The translations under genes were made by a program, and so were the position numbers. Under the pieces are notes generated by a model, which ran no database searches, was not told the origin of the DNA, and saw only the letters and a list, made by a program, of their open reading frames with translations. From CAZQKW01 sp964594075 (GTDB lineage Bacteria; Desulfobacterota; WTBG01; CAIYCZ01), in NCBI GenBank assembly GCA_964594075.1, contig CAZQKW010000005.1:54352-118351 (forward strand): a stretch of 64,000 bases of DNA, in the 5' to 3' direction. Positions 1-7,577 of this stretch are shown in pieces; position 1 is the first letter of the stretch; each line of letters opens with the position of its first letter.

Positions 1-577
1 TCTTATCGCCGGCAACCCTGACCGACTGACTATAAACAATACCCGACAGCGATATAACTGCGACTTCTGTTGTCCCGCCGCCGATATCAACAATCATGTT
101 GCCCACCGGTTCGCTCACCGGCAGGCCGGAGCCGATCGCAGCAGCCATGGGTTCTTCTATAAGATAAATTTCGCGGGCGCCGGCAAGCTCGGCAGATTCC
201 CTGACCGCGCGTTTTTCAACCGGAGTAATACCGGACGGTACTGAAACAATAACCCGCGGACGCACAAAGCTTTTTCGCTTGTGAACCACCTTGATAAAAT
301 AACTGAGCATTGCCTCGGTAACTTCAAAATCTGCAATAACGCCGTCTTTCAGGGGGCGGATAGCGACTATATTGGCGGGAGTTCTGCCCAGCATCTTTTT
401 TGCTTCGTTGCCGACCGCTAATATCTTTTTCCCTCCCTGCGGATCTTTTCGGATCGCGACCACGGATGGCTCGTTGGCGACAATACCCTGCCCCTTGACA
501 TATACCAGCGTGGTAGCAGTGCCCAGATCGATTGCCAGATCGTTGGATAAAAGACCCCAGAAGCGATCAAAAAACAT
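1..577 (-). CDS. mreB: Rod-shape-determining actin homologue MreB (N-terminal part)
   Basis: The reading frame starts at an ATG at 577 and runs off the left edge, so about 192 residues are visible and the C-terminus is missing. MreB forms membrane-bound filaments that guide the elongasome in rod-shaped cells. The actin-fold ATP-binding signatures are present: the phosphate-1 loop AIDLGTATT near residue 17 and the phosphate-2 loop DIGGGTTEVAV near residue 172, with the conserved EEPMAAAIG segment between them. A GGAGGG ribosome-binding site lies just before the ATG. The gene is divergent from the PpiD gene. In most genomes mreC and mreD follow; they would lie outside this window. The family assignment is very secure. 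Confidence 0.96.
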   Translation of the reverse strand, partial: MFFDRFWGLLSNDLAIDLGTATTLVYVKGQGIVANEPSVVAIRKDPQGGKKILAVGNEAKKMLGRTPANIVAIRPLKDGVIADFEVTEAMLSYFIKVVHKRKSFVRPRVIVSVPSGITPVEKRAVRESAELAGAREIYLIEEPMAAAIGSGLPVSEPVGNMIVDIGGGTTEVAVISLSGIVYSQSVRVAGDK

Positions 578-903
578 ATATTCCCTCCATGGCTTAAACG
601 CGTTAAGGTGCCTATAAGCAGGAACCGGTAAGGTTTGCGGGTGAAAGTTTTATTTAAAACGAAAGGATGTATATGAAAATAAAAAATATGTGTCCGACTA
701 ATAGCAGACAAAGCCAGAAAGTGCAAGAAAATAATAAAATGCCTTGAAAACTTATGAAATTTTTATTACCATTAGTGTTTCTTATCCCCCGGGAAAAATT
801 TACAGATAAAAACCCCCGGGTATTTGCAGCACCTGTTCAAAGATAACGCTGATGCTTCAAGCTTCGACCAAAACATCAAAAGGGTTTCTGGAGGATATAC
901 ATC
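578..903. other. Divergent intergenic region mreB / ppiD
   Basis: This 326-base spacer holds the mreB promoter candidate and, nearer ppiD, two copies of CCCCCGGG (786-793 and 813-820). The CCCGGG cores are palindromic and flank an A/T-rich stretch, so they could pair as a hairpin in the ppiD leader. No convincing gene was found. Confidence 0.4.
698..726 (-). promoter_or_regulatory. Probable sigma70-type promoter for mreB
   Basis: On the minus strand TTGCAC (726-721) and TATTAG (703-698) are separated by 17 bases. The site lies about 120 bases upstream of the mreB start. This is a sequence match only. Confidence 0.4.
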
Positions 904-2817
904 ATGCTCAGTTTTATGCGCAAAAATGCCAAGTCGTGGATTATCAAAGTGCTTTTTGGAATCATCATTATTGTATTTGTATTTTTTTATGGTTTTTCTG
1001 GAACGCGCAATAAAAAGGAATCCGTGCTGGCGTCGGTCGGCAACAAGAAAATTACCATTGCCGACTATCAGGAAGAATATAAAAATCAACTGCAATTTTA
1101 TCGGTCTATTTATCAGGGGCAGATTACCGACGAGATGATTCGCCAAATGGGCCTCAAACAGAAGGCTTTGGAAAACCTAATAGATCGCGAAGTGTTGCTG
1201 CAGGAAGCAGAGCGCTTGAATATCCACGCGTCCGTTGAGGAAATTCGCCGGGCCATAATGGAAAGTCCGGTATTTCAAGAAAACGGCGTCTTTAGCCAGA
1301 AAAATTATGAACGGGCGCTTCGCTACTACGGGCTTTCGCTGGCTGATTATGAACAGAGCCAGGGCAAAGGGTTGATCATAAAAAAATTGCAGGACCTGGT
1401 CAAAGGCGCGGCGCGCGTATCGGAGAAAGAACTCTGGGAACGGTTTCTGTTTGAAAATGAAAAGGTGACGGTAGAATACCTTGTGGCGAGTCCTGACCAG
1501 ATTAAGGAAAAACCGCAGGCTTCAGAACAAGAAATTGACGCCTATTATAAGAAGCACGCCGAAGAGTTTCGCCGGCCGGAGATGGTAAAATGCAGTTATA
1601 TTGTCTTTTCGCCCAAGGCATTTGAAGACAAAGTAGTGGTGCAGTCGGTTGATCTGAAAGCCCTGTATCAGATGGATACGGATCGTTTTGTTGAGCCCAA
1701 AAAAGTAAAGGCGCGCCATATTCTGCTGAAGCTTGCAAAAACTGATCCGCCGGAAAAAGAGCAGGCCGTCAAAAAGCGCGCCGAAGAATTGTTGCAGAGG
1801 TTGAAAAACGGCGAAGATTTTGCAAAGTTGGCGGCGCAACATTCCGAGGATCCCGGCTCGGCTGAAAAAGGGGGAGACCTGGGCTATTTCAAACAGGGTG
1901 ATATGGTCAAACCATTTGAAGAAGCTGCATTTGCGCTCAAGCCCGGAGAATTGAGCGGGCTGGTGCGAACGCCGTATGGTTTTCAAATCCTTAGGGTGGA
2001 AGACGTAAAAGAGTCGCGCACCAAACCTTTTGAGGAAGTAAGAAGCGTTTTAGAACAGGAGGTGCGCCAGGAAGAGGCAAAAAAAATAGCCCGGGAGGAA
2101 GCAAGCCGCGCGTTTAATCGGTTGTTTAAGAGCAAAGACATTGAGGACTATGCTCAAAAGAATAATTTGCCGCTTAAGCAAACCGATTTTTTTGCGTTTG
2201 GCAAAAGCCCCGAAGACAGCGAGGGCAATAATGCGTTCTCCGAGGCAGCCTTTACCGCCGGCAAAGGCGAGCTTGCCCCGATTTTCAGCCTGCAACAGAA
2301 CTATGTGCTGCTCAAAGTTGTAGATAAAAAAGACTCTGCAATACCGCCCGTTCAGGAAGTTGCAGAAGCTATACGCAGCACTATTGAGCGTGAGAAAAAG
2401 AGCGCTTTGGCAAAACAACGAGCAGAAGAAATCCTGAAACAGTTGAAAGCCGGCACAACTGACTGGGCTGCAGCGGCAAAGGATAACCGGTTTGAAAATA
2501 AGACGATAAAAGATATTACCCGCCAGGGGGCTTTTATCCCGGAACTTGGCAATGCGCCGGCATTAAAGGACGCGGTCTTTAAGCTCAGCAAAGAAAAGCC
2601 GTATCCCGATTCGGCAATTGAAACCGATAAAGGCGTGGTAATCGTGAAATTTAAAGAACGCACGGTGCCGGGCCAGGACGAGTTTCAGAAACAGAAAGAC
2701 CGACTTGAAAAGCAGGTGGTGCAGATGAAAAAGGAAGAACTGTTTAATCAGTTTTTAGACCATCTCAAGGCAAACACCGAAATAAAGGTGGACAGAAAGC
2801 TGCTGGCAATGGAATAG
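904..2817 (+). CDS. Membrane-anchored periplasmic PpiD/SurA-type peptidyl-prolyl isomerase
   Basis: The 637-residue protein has a short cytoplasmic N-terminus (MLSFMRKNAKSW), one transmembrane helix at about residues 13-35 and a large periplasmic part. A SurA-like N-terminal chaperone region comes first. A parvulin domain follows at about residues 265-370, with the family hallmarks ARHILL, a HSEDPGSAEKGGDLG-type segment and TPYGFQI. A second, degenerate rotamase-like region fills the C-terminus. This architecture matches PpiD, which assists folding of outer-membrane and secreted proteins at the exit of the Sec translocon. A GGAGG motif precedes the ATG. The DUF1285 gene follows after 60 bases and may share the transcript. 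The choice between PpiD and another SurA-family member rests on the N-terminal anchor. Confidence 0.9.
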   Translation: MLSFMRKNAKSWIIKVLFGIIIIVFVFFYGFSGTRNKKESVLASVGNKKITIADYQEEYKNQLQFYRSIYQGQITDEMIRQMGLKQKALENLIDREVLLQEAERLNIHASVEEIRRAIMESPVFQENGVFSQKNYERALRYYGLSLADYEQSQGKGLIIKKLQDLVKGAARVSEKELWERFLFENEKVTVEYLVASPDQIKEKPQASEQEIDAYYKKHAEEFRRPEMVKCSYIVFSPKAFEDKVVVQSVDLKALYQMDTDRFVEPKKVKARHILLKLAKTDPPEKEQAVKKRAEELLQRLKNGEDFAKLAAQHSEDPGSAEKGGDLGYFKQGDMVKPFEEAAFALKPGELSGLVRTPYGFQILRVEDVKESRTKPFEEVRSVLEQEVRQEEAKKIAREEASRAFNRLFKSKDIEDYAQKNNLPLKQTDFFAFGKSPEDSEGNNAFSEAAFTAGKGELAPIFSLQQNYVLLKVVDKKDSAIPPVQEVAEAIRSTIEREKKSALAKQRAEEILKQLKAGTTDWAAAAKDNRFENKTIKDITRQGAFIPELGNAPALKDAVFKLSKEKPYPDSAIETDKGVVIVKFKERTVPGQDEFQKQKDRLEKQVVQMKKEELFNQFLDHLKANTEIKVDRKLLAME

Positions 2818-2877
2818 CCGCAGGCGATACCCAATAACAGCTAACAACACAGAGCTATTTTTTTAACAGGAGCAGCG

Positions 2878-3372
2878 GTGAAGGGAGAAGAAACGCTCAA
2901 CAGCGTGCCAGGGGCTGATGCCCCGCTTATTTCTGTTGACAAAGAGGGGAACTGGTTTTATCAGGGGCAGCCCATTATAAACCGCCAGATTTGGCTGCTG
3001 TTTTCTCAAAGCCTGGAGCAGGATTCATGCGGCAGATATATCTTGCGTATCGGAGAAGAAACCTGCCCGGTTGACGTTGAAGATACGCCCTTTGTGGTCG
3101 TTGATGTCGCAAAAGCGTTTGGTGAAGAACCCGAAAAAAGCTGCTTCATTATCAGGCTCAACGATGAAACAGAGGAAATTCTTGATCTGGACACGCTGTC
3201 AGTGGCAAGAGACAATGTATTATACTGCAGAGTGAAAGGCGGAAAATTCAAAGCGCGCTTTTTGCGGCCCAGCTATTACCGGCTGGCAGAGCATATTGTC
3301 CAGGAAGGTGATGACCGCTTCTACATTCCCCTTAACGGCAGGAAACACTATATCAATTTCACTAAACCCTAA
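2878..3372 (+). CDS. DUF1285 family protein
   Basis: This 164-residue soluble protein has no signal peptide or membrane segment. I recognise the DUF1285 pattern: an N-terminal strand reading NWFYQGQPI, the PVDVEDTPFVV segment in the middle, and a C-terminal half ending RFYIPLNGRKHYIN. The biochemical function of the family is unknown. It starts with GTG at 2878, preceded by CAGGAG. It lies 60 bases after ppiD on the same strand and converges with proC across a pyrimidine-rich spacer. The family call is from memory of the pattern, not from a search. Confidence 0.75.
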   Translation: MKGEETLNSVPGADAPLISVDKEGNWFYQGQPIINRQIWLLFSQSLEQDSCGRYILRIGEETCPVDVEDTPFVVVDVAKAFGEEPEKSCFIIRLNDETEEILDLDTLSVARDNVLYCRVKGGKFKARFLRPSYYRLAEHIVQEGDDRFYIPLNGRKHYINFTKP

Positions 3373-3463
3373 ATCCTGATCTCTTAATCACCCAAGCTTT
3401 TCCTTCCGCAATCCGCATTCCAAATTCCAAAAATATATTTTCCCTATCCCCTGCCCCCAAATC

Positions 3464-4279
3464 CTACTTTCCCAACTCCTTTGACCGGTGCGTTGCCGCC
3501 TCAACAGCATCCATAATAAGGCCGCGAAAGCCGCCTTTTTCCAGAACGTGGAGCCCGCTGATTGTGGTGCCGCCCGGCGAGGTAACCTGAGCCTTGAGGT
3601 TTGCGGGCGTTTCCCCTGATTCTGCGGAAAGTTTTGCAGCGCCAACCATGGTTTGCAGGGCAAGCTCGGCAGCCACAGCGCGGGCCAGACCGACTTTCAC
3701 GCCGGCATCAATCAAAGCTTCAAGAAAGAGGAACACATAGGCCGGCCCGCTGCCGCTTAATCCCGTAACTGCATCCATGAGCTTTTCTTCTATCAGCACC
3801 GCTTTGCCCAGCGCAGCAAAGATTTGCTCGGCTGCTTTCATATCGGCATCAGTTGCTCCGGGGCCGCCGCACAACGCGGATGCGCTTTGCAGTACCCGCG
3901 CAGCAGTATTCGGCATAGCCCGGACGATCCTGCAATTATGCGAAAGCAAGGAGGCGATCGTTTCTGTTTTGACGCCCGCGGCAATGGAGATAAGCAGTTT
4001 TGAATTGTCTATTTCCGCTGCGCACTCGTTAATAACTGCAGGCAGGACTTGCGGTTTGACAGCAATGACGATGATGGAGGAATCGGCAACCAGTTTTTTA
4101 TTGTTTGGATATGTATTAATTTTATACATATCCTTCAGGTATTGTAAGCGCGGGGCGCTTGTGTCCGAGACATTTATCTGTTTCAGCGTCACGAGCTTTG
4201 CCTGGAGAATGCCGCGGATAACAGCCTCTCCCATGACCCCCCCACCAAGAATACCAAGAGTTGTTTTCTTTAAATCCAT
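3464..4279 (-). CDS. proC: Pyrroline-5-carboxylate reductase
   Basis: ProC carries out the last step of proline synthesis, NAD(P)H-dependent reduction of 1-pyrroline-5-carboxylate. The N-terminal Rossmann fold shows LGILGGGVMGEAVIRG at about residues 7-22. The family signature is near the C-terminus, with SPGGTTISGLHVLEKGG. The length of 271 residues is normal. I chose the ATG at 4279 (MDLKKTT) because AGGAG lies seven bases upstream; a longer frame from 4297 has no such site. The gene is monocistronic in this view, convergent with the DUF1285 gene and flanked upstream by the accessory patch. Confidence 0.95.
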   Translation of the reverse strand: MDLKKTTLGILGGGVMGEAVIRGILQAKLVTLKQINVSDTSAPRLQYLKDMYKINTYPNNKKLVADSSIIVIAVKPQVLPAVINECAAEIDNSKLLISIAAGVKTETIASLLSHNCRIVRAMPNTAARVLQSASALCGGPGATDADMKAAEQIFAALGKAVLIEEKLMDAVTGLSGSGPAYVFLFLEALIDAGVKVGLARAVAAELALQTMVGAAKLSAESGETPANLKAQVTSPGGTTISGLHVLEKGGFRGLIMDAVEAATHRSKELGK

Positions 4280-4368
4280 AAATAATCTCCTGCGCAAAAG
4301 CTGTCAGCGTATAGCTATCTTTTGACATCTTTATTGTGTTTAAAAAGCTCCCCGTGCCACTTCAGGCT

Positions 4369-4444
4369 GTTAAAAAATGTCATTAATTAAAGACGCTCGC
4401 AATTGATTTAATCATACCAGACTTTTTAATGTCCATTTTTTAAC
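4369..4444. repeat. 76-bp inverted-repeat element
   Basis: The ends GTTAAAAAATG (4369-4379) and CATTTTTTAAC (4434-4444) are perfect inverted copies. Pairing continues imperfectly inward for about 15 more bases. A related string, CAGGCTGTTTTAAAAGTGTCATT in pattern, recurs about 300 bases downstream near 4672. It could be a short MITE or a strong RNA hairpin upstream of proC; the sequence does not decide. Confidence 0.5.
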
Positions 4445-4840
4445 AATCGGGTAGTAACATTTGTGCGTTTGTCCCTGACGCCGCTTAAATCGGGCTCAAT
4501 AATCATATCATATTAGAAATTATGCAAAAACAAAATGGTAATACCGTATTGTGGACAGAAATGATAAAAAACCCCGTTTTATTTGGAACAGAGTTTAGGA
4601 AAAGCAGTTGTTATTGTCAAATGATTTGAGAGGACTCGGTAGGTATCTTTTGAATTTCTTATTTATCCGAACAGGCTGTTTTAAAAGTGTCATTCTAAAC
4701 GCAGTGAAGAGAGAATCGCGCAAAACACAAACGGTTTGTTAAACACCGGTCGGTAAACAATACCGACTTGGCATAATCAAGAGAGTGAATATTATGTTGA
4801 AAAATGGGCAATTTTTGTAAAATAATGTTTTTATAAAACC
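4445..4840. other. Non-coding stretch in the accessory patch
   Basis: No open frame here looks like a gene. I see a perfect 7-bp hairpin with a five-base loop (GTCGGTA at 4749, TACCGAC ending at 4767) without a T-run, and a segment at 4688-4720 resembling the GTCATTCT...GTGAAGA repeats common in environmental genomes. Confidence 0.35.
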
Positions 4841-4869
4841 TTGACAGGCAACATGTTTGCTTATATTAG
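4841..4869 (+). promoter_or_regulatory. Probable promoter upstream of the relic antitoxin
   Basis: A perfect -35 hexamer TTGACA (4841-4846) is followed by A/T-rich candidates for a -10 (TATTAG after 17 bases, or TATATT after 15). It would drive the small gene at 4982. Confidence 0.45.
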
Positions 4870-4981
4870 GTCAACAATAATAGGATAAACATAAAAGAAA
4901 ATGTTAGCCCACGCAAGGAGATATCACAAAAACGATTGATTTACATATTATAGGCTGTCGTTTGCAGCGTAGTTGGATTTG

Positions 4982-5146
4982 ATGGAGAAAAATTTGGCGG
5001 ATCTAATTAGAGAGAAAAAGAAGTTCAAATCGCCAGCATGGCACGAAACCGTGCTTAAAGATCGAGAGGAAACCTACAAGGCGGGTAAAGTCACCGTATT
5101 AGATTGGGAACAAGCCACGAAAAGGATCAGGAAGAGATCCTCATGA
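4982..5146 (+). CDS. Small addiction-module-type antitoxin (PF09720-like), probably relic
   Basis: The frame encodes 54 residues, MEKNLADLIREKK... to ...ATKRIRKRSS. The second half, with WHETVLKDREETYKAGKVTVLDWEQ in pattern, looks like the C-terminal half of the putative addiction module component family (consensus: a trp, an 'E.R...Y..G...' stretch, then 'WEE...RI'). The usual N-terminal 'LP.EER..L' half is shortened. Its TGA overlaps an ATG (ATGA at 5143-5146), the usual coupling to a RelE/ParE toxin gene, but that downstream frame stops after six codons. The antitoxin may still be made; the pair is not functional as a toxin-antitoxin system. Family assignment is from pattern recognition. 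Confidence 0.55.
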   Translation: MEKNLADLIREKKKFKSPAWHETVLKDREETYKAGKVTVLDWEQATKRIRKRSS

Positions 5147-5220
5147 AGATTAGAGTGTCGTAATCCAAGTTGGATAAGAGAACGACAGATAAAGGGCTGA
5201 CAACAAACTCCCGCGGATGA
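5143..5220 (+). pseudogene. Remnant start of a RelE/ParE-type toxin gene
   Basis: The ATG at 5143 overlaps the antitoxin stop codon. The frame reads MKIRVS and then stops at 5161. A toxin of about 90 residues is expected in this position. The remainder has been lost or replaced; the DNA after it carries an attC-like site. The call depends on the ATGA coupling, not on protein similarity. Confidence 0.35.
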
Positions 5221-5252
5221 CTTACGGCCCCTGCTGAATTCAAGCGTTAGAC
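5195..5252 (+). repeat. attC-like recombination site (integron cassette end), degenerate
   Basis: The right arm CTGAATTCAAGCGTTAGAC contains TCAAGC followed by GTTAGAC, which fits the integron consensus GTTRRRY and closely resembles the right end of classical attC sites. The 58-base length is typical. The left arm GGCTGACAACAA is only a 5 of 7 match to the expected inverse complement GTCTAAC, and inner arm pairing is poor. No integrase gene is in the window. Confidence 0.4.
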
Positions 5253-5310
5253 GCATATCAGAAAATTTACCGTTTTTTTATTCAAATGGATATTTGAAAG
5301 GGTCTTAACC

Positions 5311-6333
5311 ATGCTAAAAGTCAATGACTCACTTTACAAAAGAGCCTTTTTGCTGCTGCTATATGGGTGCTGGACTTCCTGCCTTTTTTCATGTATCGAG
5401 CCCGTTCCCGATGAATTTCCTCAATGCATAGCCAAAAAGACCGGAGATCAAACAAACGGCTGTTCATGCGCAACCATTAGCATAGCGGAAAAGAGCAACG
5501 GCCTGTGGGAGCCGGAATTTTCCCCCGATGGTCTTCGACTCTACTTTAATAATTGGCCATTTGGACCGCAAACGGATCTATATGTTATTGTCAGAAATAC
5601 AGATACCGAACCATTTGCCGCGCAGACGGCGCAACGATTGCCCGAAACCATTAATAGCAACAAATCTGATCGCGGCGCATGCGTCATTCGCGGAGCAGAT
5701 GGTTCAGATCGTATATTCTTTGTCAGCGAACGAGAGGGTCCCGGAAGCATATATGAAACAAGCATCCCGATAATTGACGGCAAACCGGTTTTGAATTCAT
5801 CCATAACGACCCATAAAATTCAGGGGTCGGTTAGTCAGACAACCGTTCTCAATGTTTATGTCTATCCTGATGAATCGGCCATGATTTTTAACGGGCCGGG
5901 AGTATGTAGTGCGCGGTTTTTTATTGCCAAAAAAGCAGACGACTATACCTGGAATGTTGATCCGGAAGCAAATGCCATTGTTCAGGAAATTAATCAATGG
6001 GCTGACAGCAAAGATCTGGAAGAACCATGCGGATGGCCCTGCGAAGCCTCGTGCGGACTACTGGATCCGCATGTTACGCAGGATGGACGATCATTCTATT
6101 TTGTCCGCACCGGCGATATTTACCGGGCGCAACGGGATTCTGAAACAGGTTCTTTTCTCGGCAGCACCATAACACAAATTAGCGAGATTGAAACAAACGT
6201 CTGTCCTCATCCGCAGCGCGCTGAATTGTGGGTTGAAGGACCGACCACACATCTTGATACCGGCGGTTATTTCTGGCTGTTTTATCATTCCGCCGGACAG
6301 TTTGGAAGAATTGGTGGCTATCGGTGGCCGTAA
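5311..6333 (+). CDS. Putative lipoprotein with PD40-type beta-propeller repeats
   Basis: The product has 340 residues. The N-terminus is basic, then hydrophobic (residues 11-27), ending in LFSC, an acceptable lipobox, so it is probably a lipoprotein facing the periplasm or surface. Two or more segments resemble PD40/WD40-like blades as in TolB: EPEFSPDGLRLYFNN around residue 68 and DPHVTQDGRSFYFVR near residue 252. It has about nine cysteines in the mature part. I do not recognise a specific family and no enzymatic motif is visible. It is a lone gene between two attC-like sites, consistent with a cassette-borne orphan. GAAAGGG lies eight bases before the ATG. Confidence 0.7.
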   Translation: MLKVNDSLYKRAFLLLLYGCWTSCLFSCIEPVPDEFPQCIAKKTGDQTNGCSCATISIAEKSNGLWEPEFSPDGLRLYFNNWPFGPQTDLYVIVRNTDTEPFAAQTAQRLPETINSNKSDRGACVIRGADGSDRIFFVSEREGPGSIYETSIPIIDGKPVLNSSITTHKIQGSVSQTTVLNVYVYPDESAMIFNGPGVCSARFFIAKKADDYTWNVDPEANAIVQEINQWADSKDLEEPCGWPCEASCGLLDPHVTQDGRSFYFVRTGDIYRAQRDSETGSFLGSTITQISEIETNVCPHPQRAELWVEGPTTHLDTGGYFWLFYHSAGQFGRIGGYRWP

Positions 6334-6498
6334 GGGAATGAAGATTAGATAGAGAGAGGCGGATTTATTTACTCTCTGGAACAGGTCGTGGTGTTCGCCG
6401 CAGCCATCGCTCGCACCCCCTGCAACAGCTTTAATCAAAAGCCAAACAATAACAATACAAAGAGGTGAACACCATTCTCCGATTTAAACAAGTAAGAA

Positions 6499-6547
6499 GC
6501 TAACAAAAAAATCGCGACGGTGAAGAGCTTATTGCCCAAGCGTTGTT
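6499..6547 (+). repeat. Second attC-like site, weak
   Basis: The segment begins with GCTAACAA and ends with GCCCAAGCGTTG, the two landmarks of attC ends, at a spacing of about 48 bases. The right end GTTGTTT departs from GTTRRRY, so the site, if real, is worn. It closes the 5311-6333 gene as a possible cassette. Confidence 0.25.
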
Positions 6548-6599
6548 TATTTTATCGATTTTATCTCATTATAAACTGAAGGGTCACCGCTTAATTCCT

Positions 6600-7577
6600 T
6601 TATCCATTCGGCGGGCGGCCGAATTCATGCAGCCATGCAAGCATTTCTTGAATGCTGGCCGTTGCCAGAGCGATGCAGGTGTCGGCCGCGCCGTAGTATA
6701 AGCGGATGGTATCGCCGTCAGGGCCCAGGGTATATCCGCACGGGAATATAACATTTCCCACATCGCCCGCCAGCTCATAATCTTCCTCGGGCCGAAAAAT
6801 CCATTCATCGCTTCGCAACAGACACTTTTCAGGAGAGTGCTCGTCAAACAGGGCGAGCCCCAAACGATACAACGCGCCCGACGCGGTTTGACGAACGCCG
6901 TGATACAGCATCAGCCACCCTTCGCTGGTGAGGATGGGCGGCGGCGAAAGCCCGATTTTATTGGCATCCCACCAGGCACCGCGCCGCGCCTCCAGAATCA
7001 GCCGATGGCTGCCCCAGTGCCGCAAATCTGGGGAATAGGAAATCCACATATGCGCGCCGAGCAGGCTGGTTACGGGTCTGTGCACCAGCGCCCAGCAGTC
7101 GCCGATCTTGCGTGGGAGCAGTGCCGCATCTTTATCTTCCGGCGGCATGATGACGCCATAGCGCTCAAATTTTTTAAAATCTTTCGTCAGCGCCAGCGAC
7201 ACGCCCGGACCGCCCCGCGAATATGAAGTATAGACCACTGCATAGGTTTCAAGGTCATCAAGATAGGTTATACGCGGATCTTCAATGCCCCAGAGTTCCT
7301 CCGGCCAATTATTTGGATCAGGGAAAAACGTTGGCTGCGGGTCTATCTTCCAGTCGGTTACGCCGTTTTGTGAACGCGCGGCACACAGATGGGAAATACC
7401 CCGCCGATCCTCAACCCGGCACAGAAGAAGGGTGGTTCCGTCCGCAAGCAGGGTTGCGCCTGCATTGAAAACCGTATTGATGGGATACGGCCAATCGTCG
7501 GAGGTAAGGATAGGGTTGCGTTCGCAGCGGTGAATAAGGGTTTTATAATGGGGATTCCTATTGCCGATGGAGCGCAT
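6600..7577 (-). CDS. Glycoside hydrolase family 130 phosphorylase-like protein
   Basis: This 325-residue protein matches the GH130 five-bladed propeller family of inverting phosphorylases acting on beta-mannosides. The N-terminal signature NPILTSDDWPYPINTVFN is visible near residue 24, followed by GATLLADGTTLLLCRVEDRRG. Internal segments WGIEDPRITYL and LMLYHGVR are also typical, as is the C-terminal NVIFPCG and IRLYYGAAD. The Asp in IEDPR is the likely catalytic acid of the family. The ATG at 7577 lies within the end of the glycosyltransferase gene (20-base overlap), so the two are translationally coupled. A TTG 15 bases further upstream is an alternative start. The exact sugar substrate is not predictable. 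Confidence 0.88.
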   Translation of the reverse strand: MRSIGNRNPHYKTLIHRCERNPILTSDDWPYPINTVFNAGATLLADGTTLLLCRVEDRRGISHLCAARSQNGVTDWKIDPQPTFFPDPNNWPEELWGIEDPRITYLDDLETYAVVYTSYSRGGPGVSLALTKDFKKFERYGVIMPPEDKDAALLPRKIGDCWALVHRPVTSLLGAHMWISYSPDLRHWGSHRLILEARRGAWWDANKIGLSPPPILTSEGWLMLYHGVRQTASGALYRLGLALFDEHSPEKCLLRSDEWIFRPEEDYELAGDVGNVIFPCGYTLGPDGDTIRLYYGAADTCIALATASIQEMLAWLHEFGRPPNG

